Part shown: piece after piece, positions 1 to 6,779 of the stretch
Layout of the letters: every line of letters starts with the position of its first letter
How positions within the stretch are numbered: the first letter of the stretch is position 1
From: Gammaproteobacteria bacterium
GTDB lineage: Bacteria > Pseudomonadota > Gammaproteobacteria > Pseudomonadales > Azotimanducaceae
Reading direction: 5' to 3'
Length of the DNA: 11,687 bases
Assembly: GCA_030432795.1 (NCBI GenBank)
Contig: JAUILW010000066.1
Span: forward strand, 1-11,687
The notes under the pieces: generated by a model
The model's input: only the letters and a program-made list of their open reading frames with translations
What the model was told of the DNA's origin: nothing
The model's database searches: none
Translations under genes and position numbers: made by a program

Positions 1-36
1 CGGGAATTGGGTCGGGCGCTGCTGCTGGAGCACTGA
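1..36 (+). CDS. C-terminal end of an unidentified gene (partial)
   Basis: Frame 1 is open from the window edge and reads RELGRALLLEH before a TGA at 34-36. Eleven residues are too few to name a family. In many gammaproteobacteria the gene before dacC is rlpA, but this tail does not look clearly like the end of a SPOR domain, so I give no name. The stop is followed at once by a GC-rich hairpin and a promoter-like site, which fits a real gene end. The other two frames are also open here, so the reading frame is not certain. Confidence 0.35.
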   Translation, partial: RELGRALLLEH

Positions 37-53
37 GGCGGCAAAAAGCCGCC
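37..53 (+). terminator. GC-rich hairpin after the first gene, possible weak terminator
   Basis: GGCGGC (37-42) and GCCGCC (48-53) form a perfect 6-bp stem around an AAAAA loop, directly after the TGA at 34-36. No T-run follows on the + strand, so it lacks the tail of a standard intrinsic terminator. It could be a weak terminator or an mRNA 3' end structure. Confidence 0.35.
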
Positions 54-60
54 GCGTGCC

Positions 61-69
61 TGATACAAT
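61..69 (+). promoter_or_regulatory. Candidate extended -10 promoter for dacC-ybeD-lipB
   Basis: TGATACAAT contains a TG-n extended -10 motif followed by TACAAT (64-69), five of six matches to the sigma-70 -10 consensus. The -35 area (about 41-46) is poor, as is usual for extended -10 promoters. Transcription would start near 76, giving a leader of about 20 bases before the ATG at 97. The site lies between the preceding gene's stop and dacC. Confidence 0.45.
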
Positions 70-96
70 GCACGTGCGTTTCTGCTTGCCAAGGTC

Positions 97-1239
97 ATGA
101 TCAAGACGATCCTTTTCCTTCTTCTATCCGTCAGCGTCCCGGCCGTTGCCGTGGAGCCGGTGATTCCTCCACCTCCGAGTATTGCTGGCAGCTCGTATCT
201 GCTCATCGATGCCGATACCAGCCGCGTGCTGGTGGAGGAAAACGCGCACCAGCCGTTACCGCCGGCGAGCCTTACCAAGATCATGACGATCTACGTTGCG
301 GCATACGAGTTGTCCCAAGGGCGCATCTCGCTGGATGACATGGTGCCGGTGAGCGTCAAAGCCTGGCGTATGGGTGGCTCGAAAATGTTCATACGCGAGG
401 GCACGCAGGTGCGTCTCGAAGATCTGTTGCGGGGCATCATCATTCAGTCGGGCAACGATGCGAGCGTGGCCCTGGCTGAACATATCGGCGGCAGCGAAGA
501 CGCCTTCGCAGACATGATGAATCATCACGCCTCGGAGCTCGGGATGACCTCGACCTTTTTCGTCAATGCCACCGGCTGGCCGGCGGAAGGGCATGCGACT
601 TCTGCGTGGGACCTTTCGCTCCTCACCCGGGCCATGATTACGCGCTACCCGGACATGTACGCGATCTATTCCGAGCGTTCGTTCAAGTTCGGCGACATCG
701 AGCAGAGCAACCGCAACCGGCTGCTTTGGCGCGACCAGACGGTCGACGGGGTGAAAACCGGGCATACGGAGGCGGCCGGCTACTGCCTGGTGTCGAGTGC
801 ATTGCGGGACGGCATGCGCCTCATATCGGTGGTGATGGGCACGCAGAGCGAAGAAGCACGCATGCGCGAGAGCCAGAAGCTCCTGTCCTATGGCTTCCGC
901 TACTTCGAGACCCGGCGTTTGTATGAAGCCGGCGTGCCGCTCAAGCAGGCGGAGCTTTTCTATGGAGAAAACGAAGAGGTCAATCTCGGCCTCGCTGAAT
1001 CGGCGGTGGTCACCTTTCCGCGCGGCCATTACGCGGATCTGAAGGCTGAGCTGGAAACGCCCAGCATCATCGAGGCGCCTCTGTCTGCAGGCGATGAGGT
1101 GGGCGAGCTGGTGTTACGGCTCGGGGACAGCAGCGTCTATCGGGCACCGCTCGTTGCGCTCGAAGACCAGGCGGAAGCTGGTTGGATGTCGAGCTTCGGT
1201 GATTTTGTGTACCTCTTTTTCCGCGAGCTACTCGAGTGA
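97..1239 (+). CDS. dacC: D-alanyl-D-alanine carboxypeptidase (PBP5/6 type)
   Basis: Serine D,D-carboxypeptidase that removes the terminal D-Ala from peptidoglycan pentapeptides on the outer face of the inner membrane. The 380 residues show the three penicillin-binding motifs in order: SLTK at 58-61 (catalytic Ser58), SGN at 118-120 and KTG at 220-222. A short signal peptide (hydrophobic residues 4-17) ends in an AVA cleavage site near residue 18. The C-terminal domain after about residue 280 fits the PBP5 beta-sandwich, and the last 20 residues (W, F, Y and L rich) look like the amphipathic membrane anchor. The start is the only reasonable one: in-frame stops lie at 34-36 and 61-63. AAGG sits just 2 bases before the ATG, so the ribosome site is weak. 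The stop overlaps ybeD by 4 bases (GTGA). dacA would be an equally fair symbol; the dacC name follows pseudomonad usage. Confidence 0.95.
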   Translation: MIKTILFLLLSVSVPAVAVEPVIPPPPSIAGSSYLLIDADTSRVLVEENAHQPLPPASLTKIMTIYVAAYELSQGRISLDDMVPVSVKAWRMGGSKMFIREGTQVRLEDLLRGIIIQSGNDASVALAEHIGGSEDAFADMMNHHASELGMTSTFFVNATGWPAEGHATSAWDLSLLTRAMITRYPDMYAIYSERSFKFGDIEQSNRNRLLWRDQTVDGVKTGHTEAAGYCLVSSALRDGMRLISVVMGTQSEEARMRESQKLLSYGFRYFETRRLYEAGVPLKQAELFYGENEEVNLGLAESAVVTFPRGHYADLKAELETPSIIEAPLSAGDEVGELVLRLGDSSVYRAPLVALEDQAEAGWMSSFGDFVYLFFRELLE

Positions 1240-1505
1240 TCGACCCGAAGGACATCACCATCCAGTTTCCGTGTGCGTACCCGATCCGCGTGATCGGCGA
1301 GCACTCGGAGACCTTTGTGCGTGATGTGGTGGCGGTGGTGCGACAGCACGATGAGACCCTCACACCAGATGCGGTGAGCTTGCGTCAGTCCAAGCAGGGG
1401 CGCTATGAAAGCGTGCGGATCACCATTACCGCTACCGGTGAAGCACAGCTCAAAGCCATGCATACGGCGTTGATGGAGATCGATGAAGTGAAGATGGTGC
1501 TATGA
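1236..1505 (+). CDS. ybeD: YbeD / DUF493 (UPF0250) family protein
   Basis: Small 89-residue protein of the YbeD family, a ferredoxin-like fold of unknown biochemical role that nearly always sits between dacA/dacC and lipB. Recognisable features are the early phenylalanine-proline pair and RVIG stretch, the central RYESVRITITATGEAQL strand-helix region and the closing ID.VKMVL end, all as in E. coli YbeD (about 87 residues). The start is GTG, embedded in the dacC stop (GTGA), and the end overlaps the lipB ATG (ATGA). Translation of all three genes is therefore probably coupled. An allosteric role has been suggested for the family, but nothing here tests it. Confidence 0.9.
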   Translation: MIDPKDITIQFPCAYPIRVIGEHSETFVRDVVAVVRQHDETLTPDAVSLRQSKQGRYESVRITITATGEAQLKAMHTALMEIDEVKMVL

Positions 1506-2155
1506 GCCGCGCGGTGCTGTTTCGGGACCTCGGTCTCACCGATTACGAGCCAACCTACCGTGCGATGCAGACGTTTACCGAAACGCGCGGTTCCGGAACG
1601 CAGGACGAAATCTGGTTTACGGAGCACCGACCGGTGTTCACGCAGGGACAGGCAGGCAAAGCCGAGCACGTGCTGGCGCCAGGCGACATTCCGGTGGTAC
1701 AGACCGACCGCGGTGGGCAGGTCACCTACCACGGGCCTGGCCAGATCACCGGTTATCTGATGCTCGACATCGAGCGTCTGGGTTGCAGCGTTCGCCAGCT
1801 CGTTACCAATATCGAGCAGGCCTGTGTGGATACGCTCGCACACTATGGCATTAGCGGCGCGCCCCGTTCCGACGCGCCGGGTGTCTATGTGAACGGCGCG
1901 AAGATCGCCTCGCTGGGGCTGCGAGTGCGCAAAGGGCTCACCTATCATGGCCTGGCGCTCAACGTGGATATGGACCTGATGCCCTTTCAGCGCATCAATC
2001 CGTGCGGCCTGATGGGCATGGAGATGACGCACATGGTGGCCTTCGATCCGGACATCCGCCTTGCGGATGTTCAGGACGTGCTTAGGGGCTGTCTGGCACG
2101 GAGTTTTGCGGTCGATCTGCACACGTCGGACAGTTCGGTTCCCGCGTCAGCCTGA
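1502..2155 (+). CDS. lipB: Octanoyltransferase (lipoyl synthesis)
   Basis: Transfers octanoyl groups from acyl carrier protein to lipoyl domains of 2-oxoacid dehydrogenases and the glycine cleavage H protein, the first step of endogenous lipoate synthesis in the cytoplasm. The 217 residues match the family length (E. coli 213). Diagnostic motifs are VFTQGQAGKAEH, the DRGGQVTYHGPGQ loop, RSDAPGVYV, GAKIASLGLR (catalytic Lys134) and RINPCG (catalytic Cys168). The ATG overlaps the ybeD stop. The usual partner lipA does not follow. Instead the last 74 bases overlap the 3' end of moeB on the other strand, covering residues about 194-217. The conserved catalytic region ends well before the overlap, so the enzyme appears intact. 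Confidence 0.96.
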   Translation: MSRAVLFRDLGLTDYEPTYRAMQTFTETRGSGTQDEIWFTEHRPVFTQGQAGKAEHVLAPGDIPVVQTDRGGQVTYHGPGQITGYLMLDIERLGCSVRQLVTNIEQACVDTLAHYGISGAPRSDAPGVYVNGAKIASLGLRVRKGLTYHGLALNVDMDLMPFQRINPCGLMGMEMTHMVAFDPDIRLADVQDVLRGCLARSFAVDLHTSDSSVPASA

Positions 2156-2855
2156 ACTTTCTCCAGTCTGCGAACTTGGCGTCGTAGAACAATACGTGGC
2201 CAGTGAGCGTTTCACCTACGCCCGTAATCAGCTTGATGGTTTCCATTGCCTGGTGCGTGCCGATGATGCCCACCAGTGGTGCGATTACGCCGTTCTCTGC
2301 GCAGTTGAGGTTGGTGCCGCTGGCGTCCGGATAGAAGCACTGGTAGCACGGTGACGCTGGGTCGCGGGGATCAAACACCGACACCTGACCTTCCCAACGA
2401 ATGGCGGCGCCAGATACCAGTGGCGTGCCCGCACGGAAACAGGCGCCGTTGATGGCGTATCGCACGCTGTAGTTGTCGGTAGCATCCAGCACCACGTCGG
2501 CCTGGCGGGCCAGCGCTTCGAGCCCTGCATCGTCCAGCTTTTCGGCGACGGTCGTAATCTGCGTGTGCGGGTTGATGGCGGTGAGTGTTTCCGCGGCAGA
2601 CGCGACCTTCAGCAAGCCCACCGCGGCACTGTGATGCACCACCTGACGCTGCAGATTGGACAGCTCCACGGTATCGTGATCCACGAGTGTGAGGTGGCCG
2701 ATGCCTGCTGCCGCCAGATACAGCGATGCCGGTGCGCCGAGGCCGCCGATGCCGATGATGGCGACGTGCGCATCGATGAGCTTCTGCTGCCCGTCAATGT
2801 CTACCTCAGGCAGCATAATCTGACGGCTGTAGCGCAGAAGTTCCTCGTCGTTCAT
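2082..2855 (-). CDS. moeB: Molybdopterin-synthase adenylyltransferase (MoeB/ThiF family)
   Basis: E1-like enzyme that adenylates the C-terminal glycine of MoaD in molybdenum cofactor synthesis; some family members serve ThiS instead. The 257 residues begin MNDEELLRYSRQI, as in MoeB. They carry the nucleotide-binding GIGGLG loop (35-40), the SNLQRQ motif (66-71), DATDN (124-128) and SGAAIRWEGQ (148-157). Zinc pairs are C170/C173 (CYQC) and C242/C245 (CPTC), and C185 (LNCAENGVIAPL) matches the conserved catalytic-loop cysteine. The ATG overlaps the prmC stop (ATGA), making it the last gene of the hemA operon. Twelve residues follow the last zinc cysteine, about ten more than in E. coli. No moaD or thiS is visible nearby, so MoeB rather than ThiF rests on similarity and on the prmC-moeB context. 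Confidence 0.93.
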   Translation of the reverse strand: MNDEELLRYSRQIMLPEVDIDGQQKLIDAHVAIIGIGGLGAPASLYLAAAGIGHLTLVDHDTVELSNLQRQVVHHSAAVGLLKVASAAETLTAINPHTQITTVAEKLDDAGLEALARQADVVLDATDNYSVRYAINGACFRAGTPLVSGAAIRWEGQVSVFDPRDPASPCYQCFYPDASGTNLNCAENGVIAPLVGIIGTHQAMETIKLITGVGETLTGHVLFYDAKFADWRKFRLTREPNCPTCADRPQNSVPDSP

Positions 2856-3655
2856 GTCACGAACCCTATCGTTACTCTGTCGTGCCCGGCAAGGTCGGGG
2901 TAGGTGCGCATATTCTGGAAGCCGGCGCTCGTGAAGATCTGCCGCACTGCTTCGCCCTGGTCGGAGCCGTGTTCGGTGAGCAATGTACGGCGGCACCGGT
3001 GCGCAGCCTGGCGGGCGATCTTGCGGATGTCGTCCAGGCCGTCGGCACCTGAGGTGAGAGCGCTCAACGGCTCGTAGCGCAGAGCTGCCAGTGCGGGATG
3101 CTCGTCGGCGACGTACGGCGGGTTGGTGACGATCACGTCGAATGATCCCTCGATGCTTTCCAGCCAGTCGCTGCGTACGAACGTCACCTCGGCCGCATGA
3201 TCGCCTGCATTTTTGGCTGCGACGGTGAGCGCCTCGGCGGATCGGTCCGAGGCGATCACGTCTACACCTAATCCGGCGGTTTCCCTGGCCAGTGCGATCG
3301 CGACAGCGCCGGACCCGGTGCCGAGGTCGAGCACCCGGTCGCCGGGTCGAATACGCTCGAGCGCCAGCTCCACCAGATGCTCTGTTTCCGGCCTCGGGAT
3401 CAATACGTGCGGGTTCACGACCAGCCGCATGCCCCAGAACTCCCGGTGGCCGCGCAGATAGGCCAGCGGCCATCCCGCACGCAGCTTCTCGGCGGCCTGA
3501 TTCAAACTGGCCAGAGTGCGTGGTTCGATGGTTCGTTCCGGTGACGTAAGGACTGCTGCTCTGGTGATGTTCAGCGCATCCATGACCAGCACCTCGCGAT
3601 CGCTTCGGTGCAGGTCCGCCTGCGCCGCGAGCCAGCAGCCGACCGTTCTGCTCAC
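2852..3655 (-). CDS. prmC: Release factor glutamine methyltransferase
   Basis: SAM-dependent enzyme that N5-methylates the glutamine of the GGQ motif in RF1 and RF2. I choose the GTG at 3655, which overlaps the prfA stop (GTGA) and gives 267 residues, close to the family's ~277. Its N-terminal part (from WLAAQADLHRSDREVLV) aligns with the helical N-domain. Starting at the later ATG (3583) would remove that domain. An open frame continues upstream into prfA but is only a shadow. Motifs: LRGHREFWG (67-75), LIPRPETE (85-92), SAM-binding DLGTGSGA (110-117) and the substrate-glutamine site NPPY (178-181). It lies directly behind its substrate gene prfA and overlaps moeB by 4 bases. Confidence 0.93.
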   Translation of the reverse strand: MSRTVGCWLAAQADLHRSDREVLVMDALNITRAAVLTSPERTIEPRTLASLNQAAEKLRAGWPLAYLRGHREFWGMRLVVNPHVLIPRPETEHLVELALERIRPGDRVLDLGTGSGAVAIALARETAGLGVDVIASDRSAEALTVAAKNAGDHAAEVTFVRSDWLESIEGSFDVIVTNPPYVADEHPALAALRYEPLSALTSGADGLDDIRKIARQAAHRCRRTLLTEHGSDQGEAVRQIFTSAGFQNMRTYPDLAGHDRVTIGFVT

Positions 3656-4746
3656 GTGCGCTCGCCGAGTGCCTTGAGCTGGTCCGCCTGGTGTTCGTGG
3701 ATCAGCGGGTCGACAACGGCGGCGAGGCCGCCCTCCATGATCTCGTCCAGGCGGTAGAGGGTGAGATTGATACGGTGGTCGGTAACCCGTCCCTGCGGGA
3801 AGTTGTAGGTACGTATGCGCTCGGAGCGGTCGCCGGAGCCCACCTGCAGGCGGCGGTTCTCTGCCTGTTCGGACTGCTGTGCCGACAGCGCAGCGTCCAG
3901 TAGCTTCGCCTGCAGCAGGGACATGGCACGTGCCTTGTTCTTGTGCTGGGAGCGTTCGTCCTGACACTCCACGACGATACCGGTGGGCAGGTGTGTAATA
4001 CGCACCGCCGAGTCCGTCTTGTTGACGTGCTGGCCTCCGGCACCTGAGGCGCGATAGGTATCGATGCGCAGGTCGTTCTTGTCGATGTCTATGTCATCGA
4101 TCTCGTCCGCTTCCGGCAGCACCGCCACCGTACAGGCGGATGTATGGATGCGGCCCTGCGATTCAGTCTCTGGTACCCGTTGCACGCGGTGGGCACCGGA
4201 TTCGAATTTGAGCACGCTGTAGACATCCTGCCCTTCCACGCGGCAGATGATCTCCTTGTAGCCGCCGTGCTCTCCGGGCCGCTCGCTCAGAATTTCCACG
4301 CGCCAGCCCCTGCTTTCAGCATACCTGCTGTACATGCGAAAAAGGTCGCCGGAAAAGATCGCCGCCTCGTCACCGCCGGTACCGGCGCGTATTTCCAGAA
4401 ACACGTTAGCGCTGTCGTTGGGGTCACGCGGCAGCAGCAGGGTCTGCAGACGCGCTGTCTCCTCAATGCTTTCCTCCTCCAGACGGCGCGCATCTTCCTG
4501 GGCCAGCTCACGCATTTCCGGGTCGTCGTCGTCGGCCAGGCTCCTCGCGTCCTCGAGTTCGTCGAGCTGGCGGCGCAGCCGCGTGTAGCTCTGCATCACT
4601 GGATCGAGTTCAGCATGTTCTTTCGACAGTGCCGTGTAGCGGTTACGGTCGGCCACTACGTCGGGATCGGACAGCAGCGCCGCCACTTCTTCGAAGCGAT
4701 CGGCTAGGCCGGCCAGCTTGGCCTGCATGGAAGGAGATAGTGCCAT
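3652..4746 (-). CDS. prfA: Peptide chain release factor 1
   Basis: Class I release factor that reads UAA and UAG and triggers peptide release in the ribosomal peptidyl-transferase centre. The 364 residues match the family (E. coli 360). Seen are the acidic helical domain 1, the EIRAGTGGDEAA region, the stop-codon-reading tripeptide PET within HRVQRVPETESQGRIH, and the catalytic GGQ at 237-239 (GAGGQHVNKTDSAVR). The glutamine is the target of the neighbouring PrmC. The ATG directly abuts the hemA stop (TAAATG, no gap), with no clear Shine-Dalgarno site, so translation probably depends on ribosomes finishing hemA. RF1 is the factor that would act at the TAG inside the membrane-protein frame at 9612. 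Confidence 0.97.
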   Translation of the reverse strand: MALSPSMQAKLAGLADRFEEVAALLSDPDVVADRNRYTALSKEHAELDPVMQSYTRLRRQLDELEDARSLADDDDPEMRELAQEDARRLEEESIEETARLQTLLLPRDPNDSANVFLEIRAGTGGDEAAIFSGDLFRMYSRYAESRGWRVEILSERPGEHGGYKEIICRVEGQDVYSVLKFESGAHRVQRVPETESQGRIHTSACTVAVLPEADEIDDIDIDKNDLRIDTYRASGAGGQHVNKTDSAVRITHLPTGIVVECQDERSQHKNKARAMSLLQAKLLDAALSAQQSEQAENRRLQVGSGDRSERIRTYNFPQGRVTDHRINLTLYRLDEIMEGGLAAVVDPLIHEHQADQLKALGERT

Positions 4747-5997
4747 TTACAACTCGTAGAGATTTTTCAGCAGTTCGAGGGTTTCGGCCTGGTCGTCGGC
4801 GCTGGCGTTGCGGATGGCGATGGTCGGCTCGTGTATCAGCTTGTTTGTGAGGCTGCGAGCCAGCTGCGCCAGTACTTCTTCCGGCTCTACGCCGTCTGCC
4901 AGCATGGCGCGTGCCTTGGCGAGCTCTCTGCGTTGCGTTTCCGATGCTTTGTCTCGGAAGCGCCGCAGTACGGCCTGACCCTCGTGCACGCGCAGCTCTC
5001 GCAGATAGTAGCGCGCGCCTTCGTCCACCAGCGCGTTGGCCTCCACCGCCGCCTCTTCGCGTGCCTTGGCATTTTCCTCGACGATCTCGGACAGATCGTC
5101 GATGGAGTAAAGAAACACATCCGGCAACTCGCCCACTTCCGGCTCGATATCCCGTGGAACGGCGATGTCCACCATGAACATGGGCTTGCGTTTGCGCTGG
5201 CGGATGGCAGCTTCCACGGCGCCCTTGCCGATGACGGGCAGTGAGCTGCCCGTAGAGCTGATGACGATGTCGAATTCCGCGAGCCTGGCGGATACATCGG
5301 TGAGCTGGATCGCGGTTGCATGATGCACGGCGGCAAGCTGCTGGGCATTGCTCAGGGTGCGGTTGGCGATGGTCATAGCGCCGATGCCCTGCTTGCTGAG
5401 ATGTTCGGCCACGAGACCGATGGTGTCGCCGGCGCCGAGCAGCAGAGCACGCTTGTCCGACAACGTTTCAAAGATCTGCTTTGACAGCAGCACGGCGGCG
5501 TAGGCCACCGAGATCGGGTTGCGCCCCACACCGGTGTCCGTGCGCACGCGCTTGGCAGTGTTCAGAGAGACCTGGGAGAGAAGATGGAGTGCGGGGCCCA
5601 CCGTGCCTGCGGAACGGGCGATATCGTAGGCGTTCTTGACCTGGCCCATGATCTGCGGCTCGCCGAGCACCTGGGAGTCCAGGCCCGAGGCCACGCGAAT
5701 CAGATGGCGGGCTGCGTCCACGTCCCAGTGCCGGTAGGCGGAGCTGGCCAGCTCATCGATACTGACGTCTCGATTGCCCGTGATCCACGTCAACAGGCGG
5801 TTTTCCTCACGGGGGTCCAGGGTGCAGTAAAGCTCCGTGCGGTTGCAGGTGCTTAGAATCGCCGCTTCACTGAGGCTGGGTACATGAGCACGCAAACCAT
5901 GCAGATAGCCATCCAGCGCCTCCTCCGGAAAGGCGATGCGCTCGCGCAGCGCCACAGGCGCTGTGCGATAGTTGATGCCGTATGCCAAGATCGCCAT
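4747..5997 (-). CDS. hemA: Glutamyl-tRNA reductase
   Basis: NADPH-dependent enzyme that reduces glutamyl-tRNA(Glu) to glutamate-1-semialdehyde, the first committed step of C5-pathway heme synthesis. The 416 residues match E. coli (418). The start MAILAYGINYRTAPVALRE is family-typical. The catalytic cysteine is C51 in LSTCNRTELYC, followed by the LGEPQIMGQVK signature and the nucleotide-binding GAG at 188-190. The remaining C-terminal helices match the dimerisation domain. It heads the hemA-prfA-prmC-moeB set and diverges from lolB, with only 20 bases between the start codons. No good Shine-Dalgarno precedes the ATG. An 11-bp hairpin lies in codons about 11-19 (5943-5967) and could affect initiation. 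Confidence 0.97.
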   Translation of the reverse strand: MAILAYGINYRTAPVALRERIAFPEEALDGYLHGLRAHVPSLSEAAILSTCNRTELYCTLDPREENRLLTWITGNRDVSIDELASSAYRHWDVDAARHLIRVASGLDSQVLGEPQIMGQVKNAYDIARSAGTVGPALHLLSQVSLNTAKRVRTDTGVGRNPISVAYAAVLLSKQIFETLSDKRALLLGAGDTIGLVAEHLSKQGIGAMTIANRTLSNAQQLAAVHHATAIQLTDVSARLAEFDIVISSTGSSLPVIGKGAVEAAIRQRKRKPMFMVDIAVPRDIEPEVGELPDVFLYSIDDLSEIVEENAKAREEAAVEANALVDEGARYYLRELRVHEGQAVLRRFRDKASETQRRELAKARAMLADGVEPEEVLAQLARSLTNKLIHEPTIAIRNASADDQAETLELLKNLYEL

Positions 5998-6017
5998 GGG
6001 TTGGGCAGGAAGGTTCG

Positions 6018-6587
6018 GTGGCTGAGCTAACGGGCAATAATAGCAGATTAACGGCGCGTAAAGCTTCTAAGCCGTTCTTTCTACTGGTGTTTTTACTGCT
6101 CGCCGGTTGCGTTTCCACGCCGCCAGGCGGGCCACTGGATGACGCGCGCTTCGATATCGACGGCAAGCTCGGTGTGCGCTGGGCCGAGGAACGGTTTTCG
6201 GCGCGATTTCGCTGGCGGCAGGAGGGGGAGCGCTACGACATCGAGCTGTGGGGCCCGCTCGGGCAGGGTCGCACGATCCTGCAGGGCGACCTCGGACAAA
6301 TGCAGATTCGCGATGGCGGTGGTCATCTGATCGATGCCGGTGGTGTGCGGGAGGTAATGGAGCGGCAGCTCGGCTGGTACCTGCCGTTGGAAGCCATGCC
6401 CAGATGGGTATCCGGCCAGCCCTTGAGCGGCGTGCGGGTACGCAACGAAGCGCGCAGCGCGGACGGAGCGCTCATCGGCTTCACCCAGCTCGGCTGGCGG
6501 CTGACGTATGACCGCTTCTCGGAAGGCGGCCCGCTGCGGATCACGGCTGAGCGGGGGAACTATCGTATACGTGTGGTTCGGGTTTGA
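6018..6587 (+). CDS. lolB: Outer membrane lipoprotein receptor LolB
   Basis: Lipoprotein that accepts lipoproteins from periplasmic LolA and inserts them into the outer membrane. I choose the GTG at 6018 because AGGAAGG (6007-6013) lies just ahead of it. This gives 189 residues with a basic n-region, a hydrophobic stretch (20-29) and the lipobox LAGC with lipidated Cys31. The residue after the cysteine is Val, not the inner-membrane retention Asp. An upstream in-frame ATG at 5982 lies inside hemA and has no such ribosome site. The mature part shows the LolB pattern: FDIDGKLGVRW, FRWRQEGERYDIELWGPLGQG, a WYLPLEAMPRWVSG segment and LGWRLTYDRF. Its position opposite hemA is conserved in gammaproteobacteria. 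ispE, the usual next gene, is missing. Confidence 0.9.
   Translation: MAELTGNNSRLTARKASKPFFLLVFLLLAGCVSTPPGGPLDDARFDIDGKLGVRWAEERFSARFRWRQEGERYDIELWGPLGQGRTILQGDLGQMQIRDGGGHLIDAGGVREVMERQLGWYLPLEAMPRWVSGQPLSGVRVRNEARSADGALIGFTQLGWRLTYDRFSEGGPLRITAERGNYRIRVVRV
6037..6042 (-). promoter_or_regulatory. Candidate -10 box for the hemA operon
   Basis: On the minus strand TATTAT (five of six matches to TATAAT) lies 40 bases upstream of the hemA ATG, giving a leader of roughly 30 bases. The best -35 match (CTTTAC, 15 bases upstream) is weak and closely spaced, so confidence is modest. The site falls inside the beginning of lolB on the other strand, so the two genes share promoter and coding sequence. 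Confidence 0.3.
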
Positions 6588-6647
6588 CAGAGTGCAGGAG
6601 TGGCCCGAGAATACGCGCCCTCTTTTTCCGGGCGGTGGTCGGAAGCC

Positions 6648-6653
6648 GATAAG
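6648..6653 (+). promoter_or_regulatory. Possible tRNA-Gln promoter with GC-rich discriminator
   Basis: GATAAG (6648-6653) is a fair -10 element, followed at once by GCCGCGCC, a GC-rich discriminator of the kind found at stringently controlled stable-RNA promoters. The upstream T-rich run at 6622-6627 is a poor -35 at an unusually long spacing (about 19-20). Transcription would begin near 6660, giving a 5' leader of about 45 bases ahead of the tRNA. This is pattern-based and weak. Confidence 0.25.
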
Positions 6654-6704
6654 GCCGCGCCGTACGGGTCGAAAGGCTCCGTGTCCTGGGAGAAGCGATG
6701 CTAC

Positions 6705-6779
6705 TGGGGTGTCGCCAAGTGGTAAGGCAGCGGGTTTTGATCCCGCCATTCGCAGGTTCGAATCCTGCCACCCCAGCCA
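6705..6779 (+). tRNA. tRNA-Gln (anticodon TTG)
   Basis: Full cloverleaf of 75 bases including an encoded CCA (6777-6779). The acceptor stem pairs TGGGGTG (6705-6711) with CACCCCA (6769-6775), with discriminator G6776. The anticodon stem GCGGG/CCCGC (6730-6734 with 6742-6746) encloses the loop TTTTGAT, so the anticodon is TTG (6737-6739), reading CAA and, by wobble, CAG. The T arm holds the standard GGTTCGAATCC. A tRNA-Gln between ispE and prs is a known landmark of this neighbourhood in pseudomonads and relatives. Here both flanking genes are absent, and the tRNA lies between lolB and rplY. Confidence 0.97.

Noticed and set aside
256..1029. A 257-codon open frame on the minus strand inside dacC
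   Set aside because: Antisense shadow produced by high third-position GC in a clear D,D-carboxypeptidase gene; no domain or start signal is recognisable.
2856..3473. Upstream extension of the moeB frame to a 463-residue protein
   Set aside because: The extra N-terminal part is low-complexity Arg/Ala-rich shadow of prmC; MoeB homology begins exactly at the ATG at 2855 that overlaps the prmC stop.
3656..3967. Extension of the prmC frame into prfA, giving 371 residues
   Set aside because: The added part is an out-of-frame reading of prfA; the GTG at 3655 gives family length and a proper N-domain.
4144..4707. A 187-codon open frame on the plus strand inside prfA
   Set aside because: Antisense to a gene with intact RF1 motifs; composition and lack of a ribosome site mark it as chance.
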